DNA of 64,000 nucleotides from Lycorma delicatula (lineage: Eukaryota > Arthropoda > Insecta > Hemiptera > Fulgoridae): NCBI RefSeq assembly GCF_047948215.1, contig NC_134456.1, positions 55,383,959-55,447,958 on the forward strand, given 5' to 3'. The translations under genes were made by a program, and so were the position numbers. Below are positions 34,805 to 44,869 of this stretch, piece by piece; position 1 is the first letter of the stretch; every line of letters begins with the position of its first letter. The notes under the pieces were generated by a model that was not told the DNA's origin, searched no databases, and saw nothing but the letters and a program-made list of their open reading frames with translations.

Positions 34805-35110
34805 TTGTTTCAGCGTGAGAGCAGCCATCAAAGATAACTGGATGCTGCATCAGGAAAATGCACACCTTGACACACTGCAGTCTCAAGTAATTAGTTTTTG
34901 GCACAGAAAAACATTCCTGTAATTCCTCAACCTGACTTGAAGGACACAATTTTGGAAAATTAGAAAATTTTTAAAAAATGTATCCGACCACGTGAAGGAC
35001 ATTCCGGTTTCTGAATTCCAAAACTAATATGAAGAGAGGGAAAACCATTTGAAGCGTTGCGTGGCTACCAATGGGAACTATTTCGAAGGAGATAGAATTT
35101 ATGTATAATT
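34805..35110 (+). mobile_element. Mariner-type transposase C-terminal remnant
   Basis: Pieces in two frames match the end of a mariner transposase. WMLHQENAHLDTLQSQVISF (34842-34901) corresponds to the block with the second catalytic Asp, which in active proteins reads HDNARPHT; here that Asp is Glu. It is followed by a degraded SPDL region, then KRCVATNGNYFEGDRI (35052-35099), the usual C-terminal block. Stops near 34920 and a frameshift near 35020 show that it is dead. The N-terminal half was not found nearby. Confidence 0.7.
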
Positions 35111-36235
35111 GGATTGTTTAAAAAAATTTTTTTTATCAGTCTCATTACTTTATTTAAAGACCTCGTATGTAAAATATAATGATTATTGTTATAATATAAA
35201 ATATTATTTTAAATTAAGATCAATTATTATTTATTAATTTATAATAATTTATTATATCTAAATAATTATAGTCTCTACAACAATATAGAACCGACTAAGA
35301 ACAAGATGAATGACCAACATTAAATCCATTTCATATCTACCTTTCATCCCTGTTACACTTACAAAAAATCCTAAAAAAATATTAGATGTCAATCTTTTTT
35401 TGGAATAAATATATTATTTAAATGAATCAAAGTAATTTTTCAATATTGATAAAGAAATATAGGCAATAAATTTTACATTAATTTATAGTTTGGTTTTTTA
35501 TTACTTTAGTTCTGGTATTTACAATTTACAAGTCTGATTTCTTGTTTTTCTAGGTTTTAAAAACTTCCTTTTGAACAGTAAAAATTGTTTTCTTAGAACA
35601 GTAGAGAAAAATTTCTAGTGTTGCTAATTAACTGATTCAACCTTTTTCGACTAGTCTTGTTTCTGTGTAAATATTTTGTTTATAACTACAGTGTATTATT
35701 CACTTAAAAGAAGAAGAAAAATGAATGAAATTTTAGTAAAATTAGTTTGAAAACTATCAGCCTTTCGAAAATGAATGACGTACCAACAAAATAAAAATCA
35801 TAAGAAATTAAACCCTGATGTTTAACCGTTTGGTTCAACAGTTAAAAGGTGATTTTTTTTTAAAATTAAGAATAATCAAACTTGTATAAATATTTTTCTC
35901 TTTATTAAATATATTGGGTTTGTAAAAGTAAATTAACTGAATTGCAAAATAATTTACTTAACAATTTAGTACAAAAATTAAGAACTTATTAAAAATTTTA
36001 TTAAAAAGTAAAATATTTTGAATACAAATAATCTCGCAGGTTGGAATAAATGTCTTCAATTTCATTAGTTACTTTCGTTTAAAAATAATTCATTAAGATC
36101 TTAAATTTTCACCATAGAGGCCCTCCATTACCATTATGGTTTAATTTCTGTTTATTTTTTTATTTATTAATTAAAAAGCTTTTTCTTCTTACATTATTAG
36201 TGTTAACTAGTTTCTTTCCGTTTAATAATTCTTTC
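35111..36235. other. AT-rich interval before the satellite
   Basis: No gene supported; the DNA is poor in G and C up to the satellite boundary. Confidence 0.5.
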
Positions 36236-38598
36236 CTTTTCCCACCTCAGAATAACCATGTTATTCATCCATTTCTGATTAGTCTTCACTTCTTGATTTA
36301 TGATTTAATGTAAATTTTTAGAAGTGGGGGTCCTCCTCACCAACCTCAATTTATCCTCACCCCAGAATAACCATGTTATTCATCCATTTCTGTTTCCTGT
36401 TCACTTCTTGATTTATGAATTATTGGAAATTTTTAGAGGTGGGGGCCCTCCTCCCCACCACACTTTATCACCACCCCAGAATAACTAAGTTATTCGCCCA
36501 TTTCTGTTTCTTCTTCACTTCCAGATTTATGAATAAGTAAAATTTTTTAGAAGTGGGAGCCGTCCTCCCCACCTCACTTTATCAACACCCCAAATAACTA
36601 AGTTATTCATTCATTTCTGTTTCTTCTTCACTTCCAGATTTCTGAATTATTGAACATTTTCAGAGGTGGGGGCCCTCCTCCCCACCTCACTTTATCACCA
36701 CCCCAGAATAACTACGTTATTCATCCATTTCTGTTTCTTCTTCACTTCCAGAATTATGAATTATTGAAAATTTTTAGAGGTGGGAGCCCTCCTCCCCACC
36801 TCACTTTATTTTCACCCTAGAATAACCATGTTATTCATCCATTTCTGTTTCCTCTTCACTTCTTGATTTATGAATTATTGGTAATTTTGAGAGGTGGGGA
36901 CCCTTCTCCCCACCTCACATTATCACCACCCCAGAATAACTATGTTATTCATCCATTTCTGTTTCTTCTTCACTTCCAGATTTCTGAATTATTGAAAATT
37001 TTCAAACTGGGGGGCCCTCCTCCCCACCACACTTTATCACCACCCCAGAATAACTAAGTTATTCGTCCATTTCTGTCTCTTCTTCACTTCCAGATTTATA
37101 AATTATTGAAAATTTTCAGAGGCGGGGGCCATCCTCCCTACCTCACTTTATCAACCACCCCAGAATAACTAAGTTATTCGTACATTTCTGTTTCTTCTTC
37201 ACTTCCAGATTTTTTAATTATTGAAAATTTTCAGAGGTGGGGGCCCTCCTCTCCACCTCATTTTATCACCACCCCAGAATAACTATGTTATTCATCCATT
37301 TCTGTTTCTTCTTCACTTCAAGATTTATGAATTATTGAAAATTTTCAGAGGTGGGGGCCCTCCTCCCCACCACACTTTATCATCACCCCAGAATAACTAA
37401 GTTATTCATCCATTTCTGTTTCTTCTTCACTTCCAGATTTATGAATTATTGAAGATTTTCAAAGGGTGGGGGCCCTCCTCCCCACCTCACTTTATCACCA
37501 CCCCAGAATAACTAAGTTATTCATCCATTTCTGTTTCTTCTTCACTTCCAGATTTATGAATTATTGAAGATTTTCAGAGGTGGGGGCCCTCCTCTCCACC
37601 TCACTTTATCACCACCCCAGAATAACTATGTTATTCATCCATTTCTGTTTCTTCTTCACTTCCAGATTTATGAATTATTGAAAATTTTCAAAGGGTGGGG
37701 GCCCTCCTCCCCACCACACTTTATCGCCACCCCAGAATAACTAAGTTATCCGTCCATTTCTATTTCTTCTTCACTTCCAGATTTATAAATTATTGAAAAT
37801 TTTCAGAGGCGGGGGCCATCCTCCCCACCTCACTTTATCACCACCCCAGAATAACTAAGTTATTCATCCATTTCTGTTTCTTCTTCACTTCCAGATTTAT
37901 GAATTATTGAAGATTTTCAGAGGTGGGGCCCTCCTGCCCACCTCACTTTATCATCACCCCAGAATAACTATGTTATTCATCCATTTCTGTTTCTTCTTCA
38001 CTTCCAGATTTATGAATTATTGAAAATTTTCAGAGGTGGGGGCCCTCCTCCCCACCACACTTTATCACCACCCCAGAATAACTAAGTTATTCGTACATTT
38101 CTGTTTCTTCTTCACTTCCAGATTTAAGATTTATTGGAAATTTTCAGAGGTGGGGGCCCTCCTCCCTACCTCACTTTATCACCACCCCAGAATAACATGT
38201 TATTCATCCATTTCTGTTTCTTCTTCACTTCCAGATTTATGAATTATTGAAAATTTTCAGAGGTGGGGGCCCTCCTCCCAACCACACTTTATCACCACCC
38301 CAGAATAACTAAGTTATTCGTCCATTTCTGTTTCTTCTTCACTTCCAGATTTTTTAATTATTGAAAATTTTCAGAGGTGGGGGCCCTCCTCTCCACCTAA
38401 TTTTATCACCACCCCAGAATAACTATGTTATTCATCCATTTCTGTTTCTTCTTCACTTCCAGATTTATGAATTATTGAAAATTTTTAGAGGTGGAGGCCC
38501 TCCTCCCCACCTCACTTTATCATCACCCCAGAATAACCATGTTATTCATCCCTTTCTGTTTTGCTGTTCACTTCTTTATTCATGAATTATTGTAATAA
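36236..38598. repeat. 114-bp satellite array, about 21 units
   Basis: The word TTTCTG of each unit starts at 36272, 36387, 36501, 36614, 36728, 36842, 36956, 37070, 37185, 37299, 37413, 37528, 37642, 37757 (as TTTCTA), 37871, 37984, 38098, 38211, 38325, 38439 and 38553: 21 units at a mean of 114 bp. Each unit holds the dyad GAATAAC-NNN-GTTATTC, then a pyrimidine tract ending CTTCCAG, an A/T-rich middle (GAATTATTGAAAATTTTCAG) and a GC-rich dyad GGTGGGG-NNNNNNN-CCCCACC. Edge units 1, 2, 6 and 21 are the most diverged. A three-unit higher-order period is visible in units 7-17. Small open frames inside are repeat translations. No transposon ends were seen at either boundary. Confidence 0.97.
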
Positions 38599-38689
38599 TG
38601 AGCATTGAAAACTATCATGGAAAAATTTACGCCGCCACAAATTTTATATATTTATTATTACACCATTTATAATTTAAAACATCGATGTT
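38599..38689. other. Short spacer after the satellite
   Basis: AT-rich junction DNA between the last satellite unit and the transposase remnant. Confidence 0.5.
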
Positions 38690-38965
38690 GTCAGTGATAG
38701 TTCAAGAAGATCGGAAATATCTAAACCAGATACTGCTACCAAATTATTCCAGTTATTTAAACAATTTTGCGACCAAATTATTCGACGTAATGTTCTAGTG
38801 AATTGTTCTCCAAGCTCATGTGACTTAACACCAGTGGATTATTTTCTTTGGAGATGTTTTGCTCTCTGTTTATGCTGATAAACCAACAACAATTCACCCT
38901 TTGGAAGCAAACATAACTCTTGTTATTAACAGCATAGGTCCTGAATTACTTTTTATTTGGTTCAA
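38690..38965 (+). mobile_element. Tc1/mariner-type transposase C-terminal remnant
   Basis: The frame up to about 38860 contains DQIIRRNVLVNCSPSSCDLT and then TPVDYFLW, the block of the third catalytic Asp in a mariner-related group whose proteins read PPRSCDLTPLDYFLWG. A one-base shift near 38862 moves to the frame with YADKPTTIHPLEANITLVIN, the usual downstream block. It is only the last 90 or so residues of a protein of about 350. It lies directly after the satellite. Confidence 0.75.
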
Positions 38966-39479
38966 ATTTGGAATTATCGAATCTAACTCATCGTGGTTGA
39001 CATATGCCGGAAATTATTTTCATAAATTTAACGGAAAAATTATCTTTGAGATAAAAACAAAATTGTCTTCTAACTTACCTTTTCATGTGTTTTATTTCAA
39101 TTCAAAATTGATCACTCTAAAACAAACAACCATTATAAATGTTGTAAATGTGTACCACTTGTCTTTTCCACGTCTTCTTTATCACGTCTTTTGTTTACTC
39201 TACTTATAAATATTTTTTTTTAAATTTATGTAACTTGTAATTATTTTTAGTTTTTAACCGAGATTATACACATGCACGTTTATTAGATATTTGAATAGAA
39301 TTAAATATTTAAATTACATGACGTTGCTGTGTTACGAATTGAACACTGTTTAATAATTTATTATTTTAATTTTTATTAATAAAAAATAAAAATACTTTAT
39401 TTAGTTCGTATGTAATAAAAAAATTCTAATGTAATATTTTTTATAGATCCATTGAAAGTAGTACCAGAAATGCTGCTGA
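38966..39479. other. AT-rich interval, no gene seen
   Basis: The tail of the open frame ending at 39209 is low-complexity. No other feature supported. Confidence 0.5.
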
Positions 39480-39990
39480 CTGTTGTATTGTGATCGCGAT
39501 AATTTGGTTTTTCAGATTTCAACGGAAATATTCATGTTGACCATCCTTGAATCCATTTTGACTAGTTTCGGCGTGCCGTCTGTACGTACTACGTACGTAC
39601 GTATATATCTCGCATAACTGAAAAACATTTAGCCGTAGGATGTTGAAATTTTGGTTATAGGACTGATATAACATCTGGTTTTGCACCTCCCGTTTTGATT
39701 GCAATCGACTGGCCAAAAGTGTACATAAAAGCCCAAAATCCAAAAATATTTGAATTTTGGGCTTTTTCTTAACTGCAGTAATAAGCCATTTTGGAGAGCT
39801 TTTCAACAATATATCATAAGTGGTACGTATTTTTATGCTTTATGAAAAAAAGTACCACTTAATGGTTAAATAAGAGTTAAATAACTCTTGACTTCAGAGT
39901 TATAACCAAGTAAAATTTTAATTAATGAAATATTTGGATCTTAATAAGGGAAGACACATCGGTCGAATCAGACTTCATTTTTTTTTTTAC
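39480..39990 (+). repeat. Dispersed repeat DR, copy 4
   Basis: It starts at GTATTGTGATCGCGAT, lacking only the first few bases of copy 2. It keeps the TTTCAACGGAAATATTCATG block, the TACGTACGTACGTATATATC stretch and CACCTCCCGTTTTGATTGC, and has a clear GGTCGAATCAGACTTC word near 39961-39976 just before the T run. The 3' AT-rich third is missing. A 40-base insertion is present near 39830-39880. Confidence 0.85.
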
Positions 39991-41689
39991 AGCTTACATT
40001 GTTTACTTTGTTATATAATCTGTCATTTTCAACAAAAAAAAAAAACGAATTTTGTTTTGATGGAGAAGTAATTTAATCTATTTAAATCTGTTTAAATGAA
40101 AATTGCTTTAGGTTAAGATGACAGCAATGGCGCAAAGGCTAAAATTCTTCTCTCAACGACAACACCAGTCTAAACTGGTGTTGTCTAAACGCATTGAAGA
40201 ACGTTTATGTTTCTGCCACTTGTAGAGATGCATTTGCATACATGCATACGCTATTAGACTTAAGTATATTTGTTCACGCGCTCTCTTGCGCACCCCACAT
40301 CCACAAACATTTGTCACACACATATCATATTTTTTACGTGAATAAGTTGTCACATGTAAAACCGTGTGCTAGTGCGCTAAATAGATGCATAAAATAAACC
40401 TCTGGTTGTTGAATTGCCTTTACAATCACTTTAAAACGTGATTGTAATGGTAAAGCAGAATGTTTTTATTGCGTGACAACATACGTTTTACCTTATTCCA
40501 TGATTCAATCAATATATTCATACTGTTTAATTACAACTGACTGGAACGAGAACAAGCCTATTCATAGTTTTTTTTTTTTTTTTAATTTTATAATCTCTGC
40601 ATTCGGAATACGATTATTTATTTATTATCAAAAGCCGTATCTTAAAAAGTTTTTTTAAAAATTTTATTCAGATTTATTTTTTCTTTCAATTTTCACCACT
40701 TATTTTATGTAAGACGTTCTGTAAAGTACCAGGTAATTTTGTTTTAAGCAGTGTTACTTGGTTTTCCTGAGTCTTTGATTATTTACACATTATTCTTTAT
40801 GTCGATTGTAAATAACACTTCTTTTTTCTATATTTCAATCAATTTTCTGTAAAAGTTTTATAATTTATTCCATTCTGTTTTATTTAATAATGGATAAAGA
40901 TCATCGTAATCTCAATCAGGTAGCGTTTTCTTTTTTTTATCTTGATTTCGATGACAAATATATTAATTAAAAATGTTTTCTTTGTATTTTAATTTTTTTT
41001 GAAAATGAACCGGCTTCATCGAATATACCGGTGACTACAAACTAACCTAGATAGTGTAGTGTGGCTACGTTAGATTTCAAGTGGATGGTGGAGTAGCTGT
41101 CATATTTCTCATTTATCTGCTCCTACTTTGTTTAATTTTTTTATTTAATTCAGTGGACTCTTAACTAGTGTGGCTTACATAGTTTTATATTAGCTATATT
41201 TTTTCAATTGTACTTAGTTTTAAACAAAATAATTGAGATACGAGAAATTACCTAAGGTAGCGTACCGTAATATTATGTAAAAAATTTCTCTGGAGATTGC
41301 TGGTCTTATATTTTAATTGAAAAAAAAGATTAATTGTCATTACACCAGACAGAATGAAAAGATATTTTTTTTTACATGTTTATAAAAATAGTTACTTAGA
41401 TTATTTTTATGCATATACCAAAAATCAAGATGATATATTTATTTTTTAAGGAGAAATTTCAAAATAGTAAATTTCATTATTACACCATTTTAGTAAAATA
41501 GGATATTTTTAGTTATGACCATGTGTTCTTTAAAAGTTGTATGATAATACTGTATATTATTAAAGTGTGTGTGTGTGTGTGTGTGTGTGACGGGGGAGTG
41601 TGCACGCGCAATTTATTGAAAAAAAATAATTTGTGATGAAAATTCCTATACATTACGAAGATTAATAAGTAAAATTTTTTTTCATAGCA
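39991..41689. other. AT-rich interval with a hairpin and (GT)n tract
   Basis: No gene supported. It holds the 12-bp hairpin listed separately and a (GT)n run at about 41564-41589. Confidence 0.5.
40158..40185. repeat. Perfect 12-bp hairpin
   Basis: Arms GACAACACCAGT (40158-40169) and ACTGGTGTTGTC (40174-40185) flank the loop CTAA. The stem is half G and C in an AT-rich context. It could be a terminator-like or foldback structure; no surrounding gene gives it a role. Confidence 0.9.
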
Positions 41690-42010
41690 GAGGATCGCAA
41701 ATATCATTACGTAATAAACAACTGCTGTACTCAGCGATTTGGGCCTATGGATTCCAACTGTGGGGTACGACAAGCGAGAGTATCATTAAAGTCGTACAGA
41801 GATTCCAGATCGAACTCTTCTGAAATATAATAGAAGCACAGTGGTGTGCAAAAAACACTGAAATACACGATTGTCTGGGGGCTAACCGTTCGAGAGGAGA
41901 TGCGGCGATTCGGTACAAGATACAAAACGAGACTGAACAGACATATGAACTGGCTTGCAGTTAACCTCCTGGATAACAGCGAGGACGTAAGGCGCCGAAA
42001 GCGATAGCAT
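41690..42010 (+). mobile_element. Jockey-clade LINE 3' coding fragment
   Basis: Two frames give the end of a Jockey-type ORF2. NKQLLYSAIWAYGFQLWGT and SESIIKVVQRFQIELF lie at 41717-41824, and LTVREEMRRFGTRYKTRLNR and HMNWLAVNLLDNSEDVRRRK at 41882-42005. Jockey-like elements share the patterns WTYGIQLWGTA..SNI..LQR and RHPNPLA..LL. There is a stop at 41824 and a frameshift near 41870. All upstream domains are gone. The fragment abuts, in opposite orientation, the R1-type LINE that begins at about 42011. Confidence 0.8.
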
Positions 42011-43340
42011 ATTGGTGTGTTTGGCATGTCTACAGCCACCACCCCAACACGGTCCGACAATGTGGCTCTCGCCACATCGACTCGCCGCTTGTGAGTGGTC
42101 AGTTTTCCTCTTGATCTCAAGGTTCCAGGGTGGCCCGGTCTCTGGCACTCCCAAGAGCAGGGCAGTCAAACATCAGGTGTTCATTTGACAGGACCTCCCC
42201 GCAGACACACAGCTCATCAGCTGCCCGGCGGAACCGATACAGATAACGGTTCAAGTTGAGGTGGTTCGTGAGCATCTGGGCAGCCGTTGCCCTTAGAAAC
42301 GAACTCGAAGCATACCGTCCACCCAGATCCTGTATAAACTTGTTCAAAGATCTTCCCTTAGTCATGGTGTCCAATTGCAGCTGCCATGCTTCCATCGCGT
42401 GGCTCTGCAGCCTCTTCCGCAGGCGGGAGATGGACAACTAAACGAAATTTAGATTTGGTGTGTTATGATTACCGTGTATTATTGCTCAGGAACTGCCAGG
42501 GCTCGAAACCGCATCCCAAATATCTCAGCCTCCCGGCCTCTTTGCAATCTCCACATGGCTGCCTGAACTTTCACCACTAAATCGATTGGCAGAGCCTTTC
42601 CCAATACGGTGGTAGCCTCGTAGGAGGTTGTTCTAAAAACACCATACAATTAAGGCTATGCGCTGGGCACTCCTTAAATTTTGAAGAAGTGCTCTCTTCA
42701 TATCCAACCTATGCGCCAAAATGGGTGCAGCGTACCTCGGAACACCATGTACATTTGACAGCCTGATAACCCATAGTCTTTCCGACCAATCCTCCTAAGT
42801 TTGTGCATCACGGAGATGGCTTCTGCCGCTACTTGCCTAATGTGGTTCCTAAAATGCAAATTTTCATCAAACAAAACACTTATGAACTCTAAATCGGCTG
42901 ATTACACAGCCTTTATATTTAATAGGATGGTTACGATTGTACGATAATTTTTCTGCACCCTTGAGAATCATAAACTTCGTGTTGGGCACAGAAATCTTTA
43001 AATTTTGTATGTCCATCCAGCTCTCTGCGGTGAATAAGGCTGCCTGCGTCCAGTATTTTAGCTAAGATCGTGAATTACCACAAACTAAATGGATACAGTT
43101 ATCGGCGAAAGCCTGGTCCGTGACCCCTTCTGGAAATTTCAATCCCAGAAATCCGTCGAATACCAGGTTCCACAGAAGAGGACTGAGAACGGAACCTTGC
43201 GGGCTTCCCCTGGTAACGGAGTTTTCCACAACTAGGTGCGCATCCTTAAACAAATTATTACTGTTATACGGTTATACAAATTATCACGTACCACGGCCTG
43301 CAGGGCTACGAAAGGATTGCATATATTAAATCTGTGAGTT
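42011..43340 (-). mobile_element. R1-type LINE fragment (RT motif B to C-terminal knuckle)
   Basis: On the minus strand, RT motif B (VTRGSPQGSVLSPLLWNLVF) and the catalytic box come first (43062-43253); the box reads FADN instead of FADD at about 43095-43106. Next, in a broken frame, comes the thumb and linker region (YEATTVLGKALPIDLVVKVQ near 42625-42570). Last is the C-terminal knuckle domain (42117-42437), with WQLQLDTMTKGRSLNKFIQD and CVCGEVLSNEHLMFDC. ORF1, endonuclease and the first half of RT are missing. It is a different, better conserved copy than the R1-type element at 18.3-21.4 kb. Confidence 0.82.
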
Positions 43341-43800
43341 TTCCGGAATTTGAGATGAATCAACTACCCTAAGATGTTGTGCATTGCTTTCATTTTATTT
43401 CGCCACTTACTTTTGATGGTTTTTTGATTTTTTGTTTGTTTGATTAATGTAATAGATGTAAATTTGTGTAATTGATAATACTATTTTTTGATGTTAATGC
43501 TGTTTTTTCTGAACTTGATTAATTTTCTTTGGTCTCATCTTTGTATGTAATTATTTATGTTTATGTGTACAGTACAAGATATGTATATATACATTGTATA
43601 TATACAATGTATATATACATTGTATATATACAATGTATATATACATTCTTCCAGTTATTTCAATTGAAACCCTTCTTTTCATATCATTTCTTTTTGTATT
43701 CAAATTTACTTATAATTCAGGTAATTTGGAACTGATTTAAATTAAACACTGCGCCCAAAAAATCTTCTGTTTAAGTTATCTCGAAAAAACTTCTTAATGG
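43341..43800. other. AT-rich spacer with a palindromic microsatellite
   Basis: Between the LINE fragment and the RING ORF. No gene. Confidence 0.5.
43567..43646. repeat. Tandem array of palindromic TATATACATTG units
   Basis: TATATACATTG and its complement alternate about three times, so the unit of about 24 bp contains the perfect palindrome ACATTGTATATATACAATGT. It is a simple repeat able to form a cruciform. Confidence 0.93.
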
Positions 43801-43804
43801 ACCA

Positions 43805-43835
43805 CCATATATATATCGAAGCACTACCCGGTTAG
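43805..43835 (+). promoter_or_regulatory. Possible TATA-box promoter of the RING ORF
   Basis: A CATATATATATCG stretch at about 43806-43818 lies some 50 bases upstream of the ORF start. Spacing fits a TATA element with a start near 43840. A three-codon upstream frame (ATG ACT TGA, 43859-43867) overlaps the main ATG at 43867 by one base. Weak evidence only. Confidence 0.3.
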
Positions 43836-43866
43836 CACTGAAGTCGAACACGCGTCGAATGACTTG

Positions 43867-44493
43867 ATGAATGGGATATTGAGGGCGAGACGACGGGCAA
43901 TGCGATTAGTTGTTCGTTTCAACCACGATGCTCCGCCACCACCATCATCAGCATCACCATCTAACCATCAAGAAGAAGATGCAGAATCCGATGGGTCCGT
44001 AACGGATTTCAATCCGAACGACAACAACAGCAATAACAATGATAATCAGCCACCATCATCGCCATTACCAGATAATGAATTACAAAACATACATGAAATT
44101 ATCGATGGTGTTAATGGACAGAGTAGTAGTACCAATCATTGTGTTCGTCGTGGACATCAATGTCGACGTCGACATGTTCGAGTGTGTCGTCTTCCGGAGG
44201 TCACAATCGTGAATGTTAGTTCGACACCATGTCCACGTCGATCTCATTGTAGAACTCTAAATAGAATTCTACAACAGGTCGACGCTAATTAAAGCCAGTC
44301 TGTTGAGGTCAATGATGGAAACTCATCAACCGACAGATTTCCGATCTGTTTAACAGAATCAATAACTGTCGAGTTGTTGGTTTGCAGTCATCGATACTGC
44401 GAAGGCTGTATGCGAAAATTAGCGAGGTACAGCAGAAATTGTCCCGTCTGTCGACGAGATGTATTGGGCTACCGCAGAAAAGTAATTTTTTAA
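43867..44493 (+). pseudogene. Small acidic protein with C-terminal RING finger
   Basis: One frame of 209 codons from the ATG at 43867 is interrupted only by a TAA at 44290-44292. The N-terminal half is arginine-rich (RARRRAMRLVVRFN), then Pro/Ser/Asp/Asn-rich, with His/Arg/Cys-rich stretches (RRGHQCRRRHVRVC) just before the stop. After the stop, 44338-44460 encodes a C3HC4-like RING: PICL, LLVCSHRYCEGC and NCPVCRRD carry most of the metal ligands. The first ligand Cys is Phe (FPIC instead of CPIC). RING proteins act as E3 ubiquitin ligases; large DNA viruses and virus-like elements often carry them. The ORF converges on the polB pseudogene, with about 200 bases between it and the polB C-terminal homology. 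It could instead be a retro-copied host RING gene; no A tail was seen. Confidence 0.72.
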
Positions 44494-44869
44494 AAAAATT
44501 ATTCATATTATTTCATATTTTTTACATATAATTTTTTCACTTACAATAAAAGAAAGGCAATATATAGCCGCACAAAAATGAACAATAGTCGTGATCAATA
44601 ATTTATTACATAATGGTTTTTTTAAATAAACGTAAGTCAATATATATTCGCATGATAAAAAAATGAACAATAGTCATGGTCGAGGACTACTAGGGTTTTG
44701 TTGGACTACAATAGTCATGTCCGTTGGCTATGAGCACTTTGTTTACGATACTTGGTCTCTTTTGTGGAGTGTTGTCGTCATTTTGCAAAGGGTTGCAATA
44801 ATTTTGCAAAGGGTTTTCCTACAGTATCCATTGCAAAAGATTTTAGACACTGTGCAAAAAAAGTCTTTT

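Noticed and set aside
36863..38585. Open frames within the satellite (64-74 residues)
   Set aside because: They translate the same tandem unit in various frames and have no start or domain logic.
36236..38598. Regularly spaced repeats that could be mistaken for a CRISPR array
   Set aside because: The units are head-to-tail with no unique spacers, 114 bp long, and the setting is an animal genome. It is a satellite.
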